Origin: Clostridiales bacterium
Lineage (GTDB): Bacteria > Bacillota > Clostridia > Peptostreptococcales > Anaerovoracaceae
Direction: 5' to 3'
Length of the DNA: 44,809 nt
NCBI GenBank assembly: GCA_022766365.1
Contig: JALENW010000005.1
Coordinates: forward strand, 1 to 44,809
Shown here: positions 26,703 through 35,679 of the stretch, piece by piece
Layout of the letters: each line of letters begins with the position of its first letter
How positions within the stretch are numbered: the stretch's first letter is position 1
The notes under the pieces: generated by a model
What the model was told of the DNA's origin: nothing
Databases searched by the model: none
What the model saw: only the letters and a program-made list of their open reading frames with translations
Position numbers and translations under genes: made by a program

Positions 26703-28097
26703 ATGAATAAGAAAAGAAGTTCATTGATGGCGGGCTTCCTTATACCGTCCATCATCGGTATCATTCTCTTCATGATACCTGTAAAGAAATCCTTTTTTGG
26801 GGCTACAGGCGATGGAGCTCAAGATTGGACAATAGTTGTTAAGATACTAGCCGATATTATCAGTGGTGCTATAGGAAGTGCACTGCCTATTATTTGTGTT
26901 ATCATAGTTACAATATCTGCAATTATGTCCGTTATCGCCTTACCAAGACCTAAATTTATTACAGAGCACCCTCTTTTAAAGGATACATTTATCACAACTC
27001 CGATTTGGGTTGTTATCCGTGTATTGGGTGCTATTTTTGTGTGGCTGACCTACTTAGAAGTGCAGGCAGGTGAAAATGATCATGGCTTTATCAACTGGAT
27101 TACTAACCCTGATGACGGAGGTTTTGTTCTGGGGGATCTACTGACCACGTTGGTTATTATTTTTGCTATCGCCAGCCTGCTTTTACCGTTGTTACTTGAC
27201 TTCGGCCTTCTGGAGTTCGTCGGAGCGCTTCTGACTAAGGTTATGAGACCTTTGTTCAAGATTCCGGGAAGGGCAGCTGTTGACTGTTTCACATCATGGA
27301 TCGGAGATGGTACTCTCGGTGTAATGCTTACTACTAACCAGTACGAGGGAGGCTATTACTCCGCAAGAGAAGCCTCCATAATAGCTACTACATTCTCGGC
27401 CGTTTCTATCACGTTCAGTATTGTGGTGCTTGCTCAGGTTGACCTCATGCAATACTTCGGTGTCTACTATTTGACGATTTGTCTGATTGGTATTGTGTGT
27501 GCAATCATTTGCCCAAGGATACCGCCTCTGTCAATCAAGAAGGATACATATTTGATTGAGGGTCGTGCAATGCCGGAGACAATTCCTGACGGATACTCCA
27601 GTTCAGTTGATTACGGCGTTAGTCTGGCTCTTGACAGAGTTGCTGAGCACAAGGGAGTAGCACAGTTTATTGAAAATGGACTTAAGAATATGGTTGGAAT
27701 GTGGTTTGGTGTAATGCCTGTTGTAATGTGCATCGGTACACTTGCTCTTGCAATCGCCAATAACACTGAGATTTTTACTTGGCTCGGAAAGCCTTTCCTG
27801 CCACTTCTGAACCTGCTTGATGTACCTGAAGCTGTACATGCTTCCAAGACCATGGTGGTAGGATTTACTGATATGTTTACCCCTGCAATCATAGCAGCCG
27901 GAACTGTTAAGTCTGAGATGACAAAGTTCATAATTGCAGTTATTTCTGTAACTCAGTTGATTTATCTGTCAGAAGTAGGCGGATTGATTCTGGGATCGAA
28001 GCTTCCTGTAAACATAGGTGAGCTGTTCCTAATCTTTTTAGAGAGAACCATCATCAGTCTTTTGATAGTTGCTCCTATAGCACACTGGATTTTTTAA
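26703..28097 (+). CDS. YjiH family membrane protein (nucleoside-recognition/GATE domain)
   Basis: A 464-residue protein with about eleven membrane segments. It begins LMAGFLIPSIIGIILFMIPVK and includes a Gate-type region with SWIGDGTLGVMLTTNQYEGGYYSAREASIIATTF, matching YjiH-family proteins. The conserved GATE core is thought to form a transport path for a small substrate, but the substrate is not established. AGGGAGAG precedes ATG. The promoter has a palindrome over its -10 box, and a strong terminator follows. It stands alone. In this amino-acid-fermenting context an amino-acid or nucleoside substrate is possible. Confidence 0.88.
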   Translation: MNKKRSSLMAGFLIPSIIGIILFMIPVKKSFFGATGDGAQDWTIVVKILADIISGAIGSALPIICVIIVTISAIMSVIALPRPKFITEHPLLKDTFITTPIWVVIRVLGAIFVWLTYLEVQAGENDHGFINWITNPDDGGFVLGDLLTTLVIIFAIASLLLPLLLDFGLLEFVGALLTKVMRPLFKIPGRAAVDCFTSWIGDGTLGVMLTTNQYEGGYYSAREASIIATTFSAVSITFSIVVLAQVDLMQYFGVYYLTICLIGIVCAIICPRIPPLSIKKDTYLIEGRAMPETIPDGYSSSVDYGVSLALDRVAEHKGVAQFIENGLKNMVGMWFGVMPVVMCIGTLALAIANNTEIFTWLGKPFLPLLNLLDVPEAVHASKTMVVGFTDMFTPAIIAAGTVKSEMTKFIIAVISVTQLIYLSEVGGLILGSKLPVNIGELFLIFLERTIISLLIVAPIAHWIF

Positions 28098-28199
28098 CTG
28101 ACATGGTTAAATGCATTTGACTGTTTGAACATTAGCGATTAAGGAAATTGAATTTTAAGAAAAATACCAAAAATTTAAACCAAACGATATAGCCAAGAG

Positions 28200-28227
28200 A
28201 AACCCCGCCAAGTACGCGGGGTTTTTA
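28200..28227 (+). terminator. Rho-independent terminator after the YjiH-family gene
   Basis: AACCCCGC and GCGGGGTT with a CAAGTAC loop, followed by TTTTT. Confidence 0.9.
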
Positions 28228-28312
28228 TGATTCATAGGGTATCGGTAGCAGAGTAATAAGGAGCAGTGTTTGCAAGGGATAGAATACGGGTGTACAGATA
28301 ACAAAATTTCTG

Positions 28313-28882
28313 TTATAACAAAACAGCTCCCGGATTTCTATCGAAGAACACGCTCTTTGACCCCGTGTACAGAGGGATACCAAAGGCTATTTCAACTTCT
28401 TCTCCGTTCTCCTCCCCAGCCGTAACAAAATAGTCAAGTTTCACAGCTGCTCTTCCTACGGTATACATTATTCGGTTGTCTATATGATGTTCAGCCGCGA
28501 TTTCAACAGCTGATCCTAAGGCTATTCCAAGGTCAGTTACATTGAAGACACATCTTCCGTGCCCTTTCTTCATGTCCGCGCAGGTGGGGAAACCGCACAT
28601 TCCGCATGCCTTCAGTCCAAAGGGCTTTTGGATTGATCCTAAAACTACAACGGCATGAGCTTGATCAACATTGTTTCCGTCTCTATTGAAAAACGGCATA
28701 TCATAGGACTGTGAGAGTTCTCTCATCTTGTCGGCAAGCTTATCCTTTTCGGCTCCGGTAACCACAAAACCCCTGACGGTGTTTTTTCCGCTTCCCTTTG
28801 GGGCCGTTTTTGCTGCTGCAAGCATCATATCTGCGACTATGAGAATGGTATCTTTTTCTCCGGCACTCATCTTCTTAATCAT
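28313..28882 (-). CDS. DUF2148 ferredoxin-domain protein
   Basis: A 189-residue protein of the DUF2148 family. It has CGMCGFPTCADM followed by GRCVFN (four cysteines that could bind an iron-sulfur cluster), then DLGIALGSAVEIAAEHHIDNRIMYTVGRAA. Function is unknown; its members occur in anaerobes. The start is the ATG at 28882, with GGAGG in front of it; an ATG 24 bases upstream is in frame but would contain this ribosome-binding site inside the gene. It is monocistronic. Confidence 0.88.
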   Translation of the reverse strand: MIKKMSAGEKDTILIVADMMLAAAKTAPKGSGKNTVRGFVVTGAEKDKLADKMRELSQSYDMPFFNRDGNNVDQAHAVVVLGSIQKPFGLKACGMCGFPTCADMKKGHGRCVFNVTDLGIALGSAVEIAAEHHIDNRIMYTVGRAAVKLDYFVTAGEENGEEVEIAFGIPLYTGSKSVFFDRNPGAVLL

Positions 28883-29331
28883 AATCTTCTTTCCTCCATT
28901 CAGCATTCTTTCCTATTACCTTACTATTATACATCATACTCCATGTGACGGAGTAAATTCAACAATATAGTGGACGGGAAGATTATCAATATTTTAACGT
29001 AAGAACGTAAGCTGTTTTTAAGTGGTTTTCCAAAGGAATCTTTTCCGTTCTCGGAAATTCTCATCACTTATCTGTTCGACTGATAGGATTTTTAATGAAA
29101 TATCTCATTGCACAACGGTTTTATATCAGGATTTTAATTTATAATCTGAGGCTTTACCTTATTGCCTAAAAAATAGTACTTGATTTCCCCGCCGTATATA
29201 TGATATCATATTAAGGCTATCAAAGAGAATGCCCACAACTTTAACGACGCGTTTGCATGTGGGGAAACTTGGGTATAACAATTATGCAGAGGGTACCTGT
29301 AGGCACCTGAGCAGGAAAGAGGTGAATAAAC
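28883..29331. other. 449-bp intergenic region with possible rpmE leader RNA
   Basis: No coding frame. Near 29182-29211 a TTGATT...TATCAT pair (18-bp spacer) may be the rpmE promoter. Between 29232 and 29320 the transcript can fold: CCCACA (29232-29237) pairs with TGTGGG (29259-29264), enclosing AACG/CGTT, and GGTACC/GGCACC repeats follow just before the ribosome-binding site. This could be an autoregulatory ribosomal-protein leader. Confidence 0.35.
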
Positions 29332-29532
29332 ATGAAGGAAGGAATCCATCCTGATTATAAGGAATGTAAAGTAACTTGCGCATGTGGTAACGAATTTGTT
29401 ACTAAATCTACCGAGTCTGAGATTAGACTAGACGTTTGCTCAGCATGCCACCCGTTCTTTACAGGTCAGCAGAAATTCGTCAACCGTGGCGGACGTGTTG
29501 AAAAGTTCAAGAACAAGTACCACATTGACTAA
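29332..29532 (+). CDS. rpmE: 50S ribosomal protein bL31
   Basis: A 66-residue large-subunit ribosomal protein. MKEGIHPDY at the N-terminus and the zinc-binding form are present: CACGN and [24 protein letters not shown] with the metal-binding cysteines retained. GAAAGAGGTG precedes ATG. It is followed by its own terminator and then by prfA. Confidence 0.97.
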   Translation: MKEGIHPDYKECKVTCACGNEFVTKSTESEIRLDVCSACHPFFTGQQKFVNRGGRVEKFKNKYHID

Positions 29533-29559
29533 TAACAAGACCAATAATCAGAAGATATT

Positions 29560-29587
29560 AAGACCGCAATTAGTTTGCGGTCTTTTT
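29560..29587 (+). terminator. Rho-independent terminator after rpmE
   Basis: AAGACCGCAA and TTTGCGGTCTT with a four-base loop, then TTTT. Confidence 0.9.
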
Positions 29588-29686
29588 CAAAGGCAAAATA
29601 GACATGTAATTGGACCATGTGATATAATAATGAGTCAAGAGATAAGCTAAGTAAGCAGCGATAAGCTGAGCGTATCAGGAGTAGAA

Positions 29687-30751
29687 ATGTTCGACAAACT
29701 AGATTTTATATTAGAAAAATACCGGGAGCTGTCTAAGAAGGTGAGTGATCCCAATGTGATATCAGATCAGCCCCTCTGGCAGAAGCATATCAAAGAGATG
29801 GGCGAAATGGAACCCATCGTAAAGAAATATAAGGAATACAAGAAGGCTAAAGAGGGAGTTTCTGAAGCTAAGGAAATCCTCGATCTTGAAGATGATGCTG
29901 AACTTAGGGAAATGGCAAAGATGGAGCTGGCTGAGCTTGAAGAGGATATCGAAAGGATGGAAGATGAGCTGAAAGTTCTTATGCTGCCCAAGGATCCTAA
30001 TGATGAAAAGAATGTAATCCTTGAAATCAGAGCAGGCACAGGTGGAGACGAAGCTGCTTTGTTCGGTCAGGACCTGCTCAGAATGTATATGAGATATGCT
30101 GAACGAAACAGATGGAAGGCAGAGGTTCTTGAATTAAACGATACGGGAATAGGCGGGATCAAAGAGGCCGTTGTACTGATTAAGGGTAAGGGGGCTTATT
30201 CAAGGCTTAAGTTTGAAAGTGGGACACATAGAGTTCAGCGTGTTCCTGAGACTGAGTCGTCCGGAAGAATTCATACATCGGCAGCAACCGTAGCAGTATT
30301 ACCGGAAGTAGATGATGTTGATGTTGAGGTAAATCCTAACGACGTAAGAGTGGATGTATACCGTGCGTCAGGAAATGGTGGACAGTGTGTAAATACAACG
30401 GACTCTGCAGTCAGGTTGACTCATATTCCAACGGGTCTTGTTGTAACATGTCAGGACGAGAAGTCTCAAATCAAAAATAAGGAAAAGGCTTTTAAGGTTC
30501 TAAGGGCAAGACTTTATGACCTGATGATGCAAAAACAGAATGAAGAGATTTCGGCGGAGCGTAAGAGCCAGGTCGGATCCGGTGATCGTTCCGAGCGAAT
30601 CAGGACATATAATTTTCCCCAGGGTAGGGTTACAGATCATAGAATAGGTTTAACGCTATATAAACTTGAAGCCATACTTGATGGAGAAATCGATGAGATA
30701 ATCGATGCTATGACAACACATGAGCAGGCAGAGAAAATGAAGAACTTCTGA
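29687..30751 (+). CDS. prfA: Peptide chain release factor 1
   Basis: Recognises UAA and UAG stop codons and triggers release of the finished protein. It has 354 residues with the coiled N-terminal domain, the stop-recognition motif PETESSGR (P-x-T type, as in RF1), and the catalytic GGQ at 231-233 in [11 protein letters not shown]. The C-terminal domain is complete. AGGAG precedes the ATG. The gene for the methyltransferase that modifies GGQ (prmC), often found just upstream in Firmicutes, is absent here. Confidence 0.96.
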   Translation: MFDKLDFILEKYRELSKKVSDPNVISDQPLWQKHIKEMGEMEPIVKKYKEYKKAKEGVSEAKEILDLEDDAELREMAKMELAELEEDIERMEDELKVLMLPKDPNDEKNVILEIRAGTGGDEAALFGQDLLRMYMRYAERNRWKAEVLELNDTGIGGIKEAVVLIKGKGAYSRLKFESGTHRVQRVPETESSGRIHTSAATVAVLPEVDDVDVEVNPNDVRVDVYRASGNGGQCVNTTDSAVRLTHIPTGLVVTCQDEKSQIKNKEKAFKVLRARLYDLMMQKQNEEISAERKSQVGSGDRSERIRTYNFPQGRVTDHRIGLTLYKLEAILDGEIDEIIDAMTTHEQAEKMKNF

Positions 30752-30785
30752 TTTTCCGGGGGAACGCATTCCCATATTTATTAAG

Positions 30786-31859
30786 ATGAAAACTAAAATT
30801 TTTAAAGATACAATAGAAGATATAGAAGCGGCTGGGAGGATATTGGCATCCGGTGGGCTGGTGGCCTTTCCTACGGAGACGGTTTACGGGTTAGGAGCCA
30901 ATGCACTCGATGGAGAGGCGGTATCAAAAGTGTACAGGGCAAAGGGGAGACCGAGCGACAACCCTATGATTGTTCATATATCGGATATAGACGATTTGCA
31001 TGTGGTAGCAAGGGTTTCCGAAGATAAACTTCAAAAGAAAGCGATAGAGAATATTTATAAGGCGGCTGAAGCATTCTGGCCGGGACCTCTGACGATGGTC
31101 CTTCCAAAGTCAGATAGGGTTCCTGAAGTTACCACAGGTGGACTGGATACGGTAGCTGTACGATTTCCGTCAAATCCTACGGCATGTCTTCTCATAGAAA
31201 AGGCAGGATGTCCCATTGCGGCCCCCAGTGCCAATCTGTCAGGTAAACCGAGTCCGACAACCGCATTACATACCCTCGACGATATGGACGGAAGAATAGA
31301 GGGCTTAATCTGGGGAGATGATTGTGAAGTAGGAATTGAATCTACGGTTGTGGATATGAGAGATTCTACACCGGTCATTCTGCGCCCGGGTAAAATTACC
31401 GTTAAGGATCTCGAAAGGGCATTAGGGGTAAAAGTCAGGCTTCATTATACGCTTGAAGAATCAATCGGAACCATGGGAAACGGGGAACCAAGTCATAAGT
31501 CTTACAAGGAAAGCAGAGAAGAGGATATTGTTCCGATATCCCCGGGGATGAAGTACAAGCACTATGCACCCGAGGCGGATATGACAGTTTTTCTCGGATC
31601 AAGAGATAAAGCTTTGAAAATGGCGGAGATAGAGGCTAATCGCCTAAAGGCGATTGGTCATAAAGTACAGATTCTTATTTTCGATAATCCGGAAACCGCA
31701 GCTCACGATCTTTTTCGCAAGCTCAGAGAAGCCGATAAGGCAGGCTGTGACGATATTTTGGCAGTGGGAGTAGAAGAACAGGATAAGGATGGCGGAATTG
31801 CCTTTTCCGTTATGAACAGGATGCTAAAGTCAGCAGGACATAATATAAGGAAAGTTTAG
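30786..31859 (+). CDS. L-threonylcarbamoyladenylate synthase (Sua5 type)
   Basis: Makes threonylcarbamoyl-AMP from threonine, bicarbonate and ATP for the t6A37 tRNA modification. It is the long two-domain (Sua5/YwlC) form with 357 residues. The YrdC domain (about 1-205) contains FPTETVYGLGANA, KGRPSDNPMIVHI, and SANLSGKPSPT. The C-terminal Sua5 domain (about 240-357) begins SPGMKYKHYAPEA. It lies 34 bp after prfA, no terminator between, so it is co-transcribed. Confidence 0.94.
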   Translation: MKTKIFKDTIEDIEAAGRILASGGLVAFPTETVYGLGANALDGEAVSKVYRAKGRPSDNPMIVHISDIDDLHVVARVSEDKLQKKAIENIYKAAEAFWPGPLTMVLPKSDRVPEVTTGGLDTVAVRFPSNPTACLLIEKAGCPIAAPSANLSGKPSPTTALHTLDDMDGRIEGLIWGDDCEVGIESTVVDMRDSTPVILRPGKITVKDLERALGVKVRLHYTLEESIGTMGNGEPSHKSYKESREEDIVPISPGMKYKHYAPEADMTVFLGSRDKALKMAEIEANRLKAIGHKVQILIFDNPETAAHDLFRKLREADKAGCDDILAVGVEEQDKDGGIAFSVMNRMLKSAGHNIRKV

Positions 31860-31869
31860 AGGTGAAGAT

Positions 31870-32316
31870 ATGATCATAGCGATGGCAGCCGATCACGGCG
31901 GTTTCGAATTAAAGAATGACGTCAAGAAATATCTTGAAACTTTGAAGGATAGCGATGGCAACGGTTACAAAATAGTAGACCTGGGCACCAACGCTCCGGA
32001 ATCTGTGGATTACCCAATCTACGGTAAAGCCTGTGCCAGGGCGGTTGCCGATGGAAAAGCTGAACTGGGTCTTGTTTTTTGCGGTTCCGGAATCGGTATC
32101 TCAATTGCTGCTAACAGAATCAGGGGAGTCAGGTGTGCACTTGTAAATTCAGTTGAACTTGCAACCTTGGCAAAGAAACATAACAATGCGAATATGTTGG
32201 CTATGGGTGGCAGGTTTACATCTCCTGAACTTGCAAGGCAAATGGTGGATGCATGGTTAAAGGAGAAATACGAAGGAGGAAGACATAACAGGAGGATTGC
32301 ACTTCTGGATGATTAG
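31870..32316 (+). CDS. rpiB: Ribose-5-phosphate isomerase B
   Basis: Interconverts ribose 5-phosphate and ribulose 5-phosphate in the pentose phosphate pathway. It has 148 residues, with ADHGGFELK at the N-terminus, GLVFCGSGIGISIAANR (active-site cysteine), and NMLAMGGR with the RpiB signature. AGAGGTG precedes ATG, and the start is 10 bp after the preceding gene's stop, in the same operon. Confidence 0.94.
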   Translation: MIIAMAADHGGFELKNDVKKYLETLKDSDGNGYKIVDLGTNAPESVDYPIYGKACARAVADGKAELGLVFCGSGIGISIAANRIRGVRCALVNSVELATLAKKHNNANMLAMGGRFTSPELARQMVDAWLKEKYEGGRHNRRIALLDD

Positions 32317-32435
32317 CACCATGGTCTGTTATGGCAGACAGGGAACCTTTAAGTTTGGTTTTAAAATCAGCAGGTATTGTAAATATAGAGCAAATAATAA
32401 AAAAACAAAACTAATTAATGACCGGAGGAACGATT

Positions 32436-33065
32436 ATGGGAAAGGTATATGTATTTGACCATCCGTTGATTCAACACAAAGTATCTCTGATGAGAGACAA
32501 AAATACCACAGTGAAGGAGTTCAGGGAGTTGGCAACAGAGATTTCAACCCTTATGGGTTATGAAGCCACCAGAGATCTCCCTCTTGAGGAAGTAGAAGTG
32601 GAAACCCCTATCAGCAAGACAAAAACCATGATGTTAAAGGGGCAAGACATTGCGATTGTTCCGATTCTGAGAGCAGGGCTTGGATTTGTCGATGGAATGA
32701 TGAACCTTGTACCGAATGCAAAGATAGGTCATGTCGGACTATATAGGGATCCTGATACTCATCTTCCTGTTGAATATTACTGTAAACTTCCGGTAGACAT
32801 TGAGAACAGGCAGACATTTGTGGTAGATCCGATGTTGGCAACAGGAGGATCAGCTGTGGCTGCCATAGATTTCATCAAGCAGCGAGGTGGAAAGAAAATC
32901 ATCTTCATGTGTCTGATCGCTGCCCCGGAAGGAATCGAAACGCTCCAGAAAGCTCATCCGGACGTGGATATTTATATAGCCTGTAAGGACGAGAGACTGA
33001 ATGAAAACGCATATATTGTTCCGGGACTTGGAGATGCAGGAGACAGACTCTACGGAACCAAGTAA
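32436..33065 (+). CDS. upp: Uracil phosphoribosyltransferase
   Basis: Salvages uracil to UMP with PRPP. From the ATG at 32436, with CGGAGG before it, the protein has 209 residues, the normal family length; an ATG 18 bases upstream would swallow that site. [18 protein letters not shown] at the N-terminus, [12 protein letters not shown], and the PRPP loop [14 protein letters not shown] are intact. It lies 120 bp downstream of rpiB, probably in the same unit. Confidence 0.95.
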   Translation: MGKVYVFDHPLIQHKVSLMRDKNTTVKEFRELATEISTLMGYEATRDLPLEEVEVETPISKTKTMMLKGQDIAIVPILRAGLGFVDGMMNLVPNAKIGHVGLYRDPDTHLPVEYYCKLPVDIENRQTFVVDPMLATGGSAVAAIDFIKQRGGKKIIFMCLIAAPEGIETLQKAHPDVDIYIACKDERLNENAYIVPGLGDAGDRLYGTK

Positions 33066-33156
33066 TATATGCAACCGGAAATTGCTGACCGGAACGGCTT
33101 GATGGGAAGTGTATAGGTCAATAGATTAATGTATATAAATCGTAGGAGAGATAAAA

Positions 33157-34503
33157 ATGATCAATGTAATACCTGATAATGTAAGCGATAAGACAAATGT
33201 CTTTGATGTACTCAAGGAGAGGGGTTTCATCGAACAGGTTACTGACGAAGAAGCTGTTCGAGAGCTTCTTGGAAAAGAGAAGATAAAATTTTATATCGGT
33301 TTTGACCCGACTGCGGATTGCCTTCACGTGGGGCACTTTATGCAAGTTATAATTATGATGTATATGCAGAAATATGGGCATACTCCCGTAGTGGTAATCG
33401 GCGGCGGAACCGGTATGGTTGGCGATCCTTCAGGCAGAACGGATATGAGAAAGATGATGACTCCCGAAACCATTGAGGAGAATTGTAGAGCTTTTGAGAA
33501 ACTTTTCGTAAAATTTTTGGATTTCGATCACGAGTGGAAGTATGAGGGCAATAATGGAGTATATCAGCCCGGACATGAGAACAAGATACCTGATGCCGGT
33601 AAAGCGGTTACTGTCAACAACGCATCGTGGCTTTTACCACTGAATTACATCGAATTTGTCAGAAAGATAGGGACACATTTTAATGTCAATACCATGCTTA
33701 GAGCTGAGTGCTTCAAGCAGAGAATGGCGCAGGGATTGTCTTTCTTTGAATTTAATTATATGTTGATGCAGTCATATGACTTCATGGTTATGGCAAGGGA
33801 CTTTGATGTTAAGATGCAGTTCGGCGGAAATGACCAGTGGTCTAACATAATCGGTGGTGTGGATTTGACCAGAAAGGAAGTCGGCAAGAAAGTCTACGGT
33901 ATGACTTTCAGCCTTCTCACCACCAGTGAAGGTAAGAAGATGGGAAAGACTCAAAAGGGAGCCCTGTGGTTAGATGCCGATAGGACGTCTCCTTATGACT
34001 TCTTCCAGTATTGGAGGAATGTGGCTGATGCTGATGTGGACAAGTGCCTGAGAATGTTAACTTTCCTACCTATGGATGAGGTAGAAAGACTTTCAAAGCT
34101 TGAAGGAGCAGAAATAAACAGAGCGAAAGAAATCTTAGCCTTTGAAATCACTAAACTGGTTCACGGAGAAGATGAAGCTCGGAAAGCATTGGACGCCGCA
34201 AGAGCGGCCTTTGTCGGAGGTGTAGGAGCTTCTGCTGTGGCAACGGCAGATATCCCGACAACAGAATTCTCTTCTTCGGAATTTGAAGGAGAAGGAAAGG
34301 GTCTTGTAAGTCTGCTTAAGCATTTGGGCTTGGTTCAATCTAACAGCGACGGCTTCAGAACCATCGAACAAGGGGGCGTTTCTATAAATGGTAACAGAAT
34401 AGATGACAAGCGTTATCAAGTGACTGCTGCAGACTTTGAAGATGGTCAGATTGTCATCAAAAAAGGAAAGAAAAAATATCACAAGGTAGTAATTAAGAAG
34501 TAA
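33157..34503 (+). CDS. tyrS: Tyrosyl-tRNA synthetase
   Basis: Charges tRNA-Tyr. The 448-residue class I synthetase has HVGH (HIGH motif) in the first 70 residues, the tyrosine-binding MLMQSYDF and GGNDQWSNI segments, and KMGKTQKG as the KMSKS loop. An S4-like RNA-binding domain closes the protein (about 385-448). Residues about 125-152, between FLDFD and VNNASWL, form a segment roughly 20 residues longer than usual at this place. AGGAGAG precedes ATG. No T-box leader is visible in the 91-bp gap upstream. Confidence 0.95.
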   Translation: MINVIPDNVSDKTNVFDVLKERGFIEQVTDEEAVRELLGKEKIKFYIGFDPTADCLHVGHFMQVIIMMYMQKYGHTPVVVIGGGTGMVGDPSGRTDMRKMMTPETIEENCRAFEKLFVKFLDFDHEWKYEGNNGVYQPGHENKIPDAGKAVTVNNASWLLPLNYIEFVRKIGTHFNVNTMLRAECFKQRMAQGLSFFEFNYMLMQSYDFMVMARDFDVKMQFGGNDQWSNIIGGVDLTRKEVGKKVYGMTFSLLTTSEGKKMGKTQKGALWLDADRTSPYDFFQYWRNVADADVDKCLRMLTFLPMDEVERLSKLEGAEINRAKEILAFEITKLVHGEDEARKALDAARAAFVGGVGASAVATADIPTTEFSSSEFEGEGKGLVSLLKHLGLVQSNSDGFRTIEQGGVSINGNRIDDKRYQVTAADFEDGQIVIKKGKKKYHKVVIKK

Positions 34504-34551
34504 TCGGGAAAAATTAAGAAGAAATAGCACAATAGATAAGCAAATCAATAT

Positions 34552-34590
34552 AAAAAGAGCGGATAGGTCGATGACCTGTTCGCTCCTTTT
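34552..34590 (+). terminator. Rho-independent terminator after tyrS
   Basis: AGAGCG-GATAGGTC and GACCTGTTCGCTC, three-base loop, ending CTTTT. Confidence 0.85.
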
Positions 34591-34768
34591 CAAATCATGA
34601 TTTCTATGCTGACTTATAACTAACGGTAGGGACATTTCAATTGAGTGTGCGAGGGCGTGATGGTAATAGGTTTTCTTTGGACTTTCAGGAAGAGTCGTGC
34701 CCGAATGATTACTTGTTCTATGGATTTAGCACACAATTCGTTCTTCATATTCTAATGCTTTTCGGCAA

Positions 34769-35542
34769 CTAAAATCGAAGTGAAAGGCAGGTGAGGCTGC
34801 CGTCAATTTTCCTGAATTCATCAGTTTCTACAAGCTTTACAGGATAACCTAAATCCTCAATGATCTTGAGAGTTTTAGGATAGCCATCAGGTACCAGAAC
34901 TGTCCCGTTTATATACATGCTGTTGATTGCATACAGTTCATCACTATCCACGACAAATTTGTTGAATTTGTCGAAAGCCGGTTCATTGTTCATAGCTGAA
35001 GAAACCAGCATGTTGTTGTTTTCCAGATAGATAACAAAATCTTTCAAATGGAGCCCTTCGGTCACTGGGACTGTGGAAGAAGTATACCCGAACTTTGTCA
35101 CGATATCATTGAACTGTTCGGCCCCTTCTGCATTTGTACGGTCGGACTGACCGATGAAGAAATGATTACCGACCTTCATAACATCTCCGCCTTCCATGGT
35201 ACCGGGCGAATCAATAAAGAAAATTTGAGAATCTTCATAAAATTTCTTGATTGTATCAAGAATCTCATATCTTTCACCGTTTCTGGATTTCTCAGGCGAG
35301 TTTGTGATTATAGCACACTTTTCCATGACAACAGCAGGGTCCTCAACAAAACATGAATCCGGATAACGTTCATCGCCTTCCAGCTCAGTAACTTCGAGTC
35401 CTAATTCTTTAAGTGTCGACACGTACTTGCTGTGCTGCTTTAGAGCCTTTCCATAATCCGGGGTTCCCTCTCCGAACATAGAAGTGGTTATCCCGTCTAC
35501 CAGAGCTTTGCAAGGTTTTCTTGTAATCGCTTTTGTAAACAT
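34769..35542 (-). CDS. Dimethylarginine dimethylaminohydrolase-like amidinotransferase-fold enzyme
   Basis: A 257-residue member of the guanidine-modifying (pentein) fold most like N(G),N(G)-dimethylarginine dimethylaminohydrolase (DDAH), which makes citrulline plus dimethylamine. It has PDSCFVEDPAVV, the EGGDVM segment, LHLKDFV with the catalytic histidine, and the active-site Cys252 in SLTCLSL near the end. Arginine deiminase-like activity on another guanidine compound cannot be excluded. AGGAGGATAT precedes ATG. Divergently paired with a LysR regulator. Confidence 0.85.
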   Translation of the reverse strand: MFTKAITRKPCKALVDGITTSMFGEGTPDYGKALKQHSKYVSTLKELGLEVTELEGDERYPDSCFVEDPAVVMEKCAIITNSPEKSRNGERYEILDTIKKFYEDSQIFFIDSPGTMEGGDVMKVGNHFFIGQSDRTNAEGAEQFNDIVTKFGYTSSTVPVTEGLHLKDFVIYLENNNMLVSSAMNNEPAFDKFNKFVVDSDELYAINSMYINGTVLVPDGYPKTLKIIEDLGYPVKLVETDEFRKIDGSLTCLSLRF

Positions 35543-35628
35543 ATTATATCCTCCTGTTAATTAATCTGCTTGAATTACTTATGTATCAATAATATAATCT
35601 AGTTTAAGCTTAGTCAAACGTAATATAA

Positions 35629-35643
35629 TCATCAATTTGATGA
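35629..35643. promoter_or_regulatory. Possible LysR operator between DDAH and the regulator
   Basis: TCATCAA-T-TTGATGA, a 15-bp perfect palindrome in the 134-bp divergent promoter region. LysR-type regulators usually bind T-N11-A dyads, so it is a good candidate site. Confidence 0.45.
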
Positions 35644-35679
35644 GTAATTGTCATATATGTTGACAAGGAAGGATATGTG

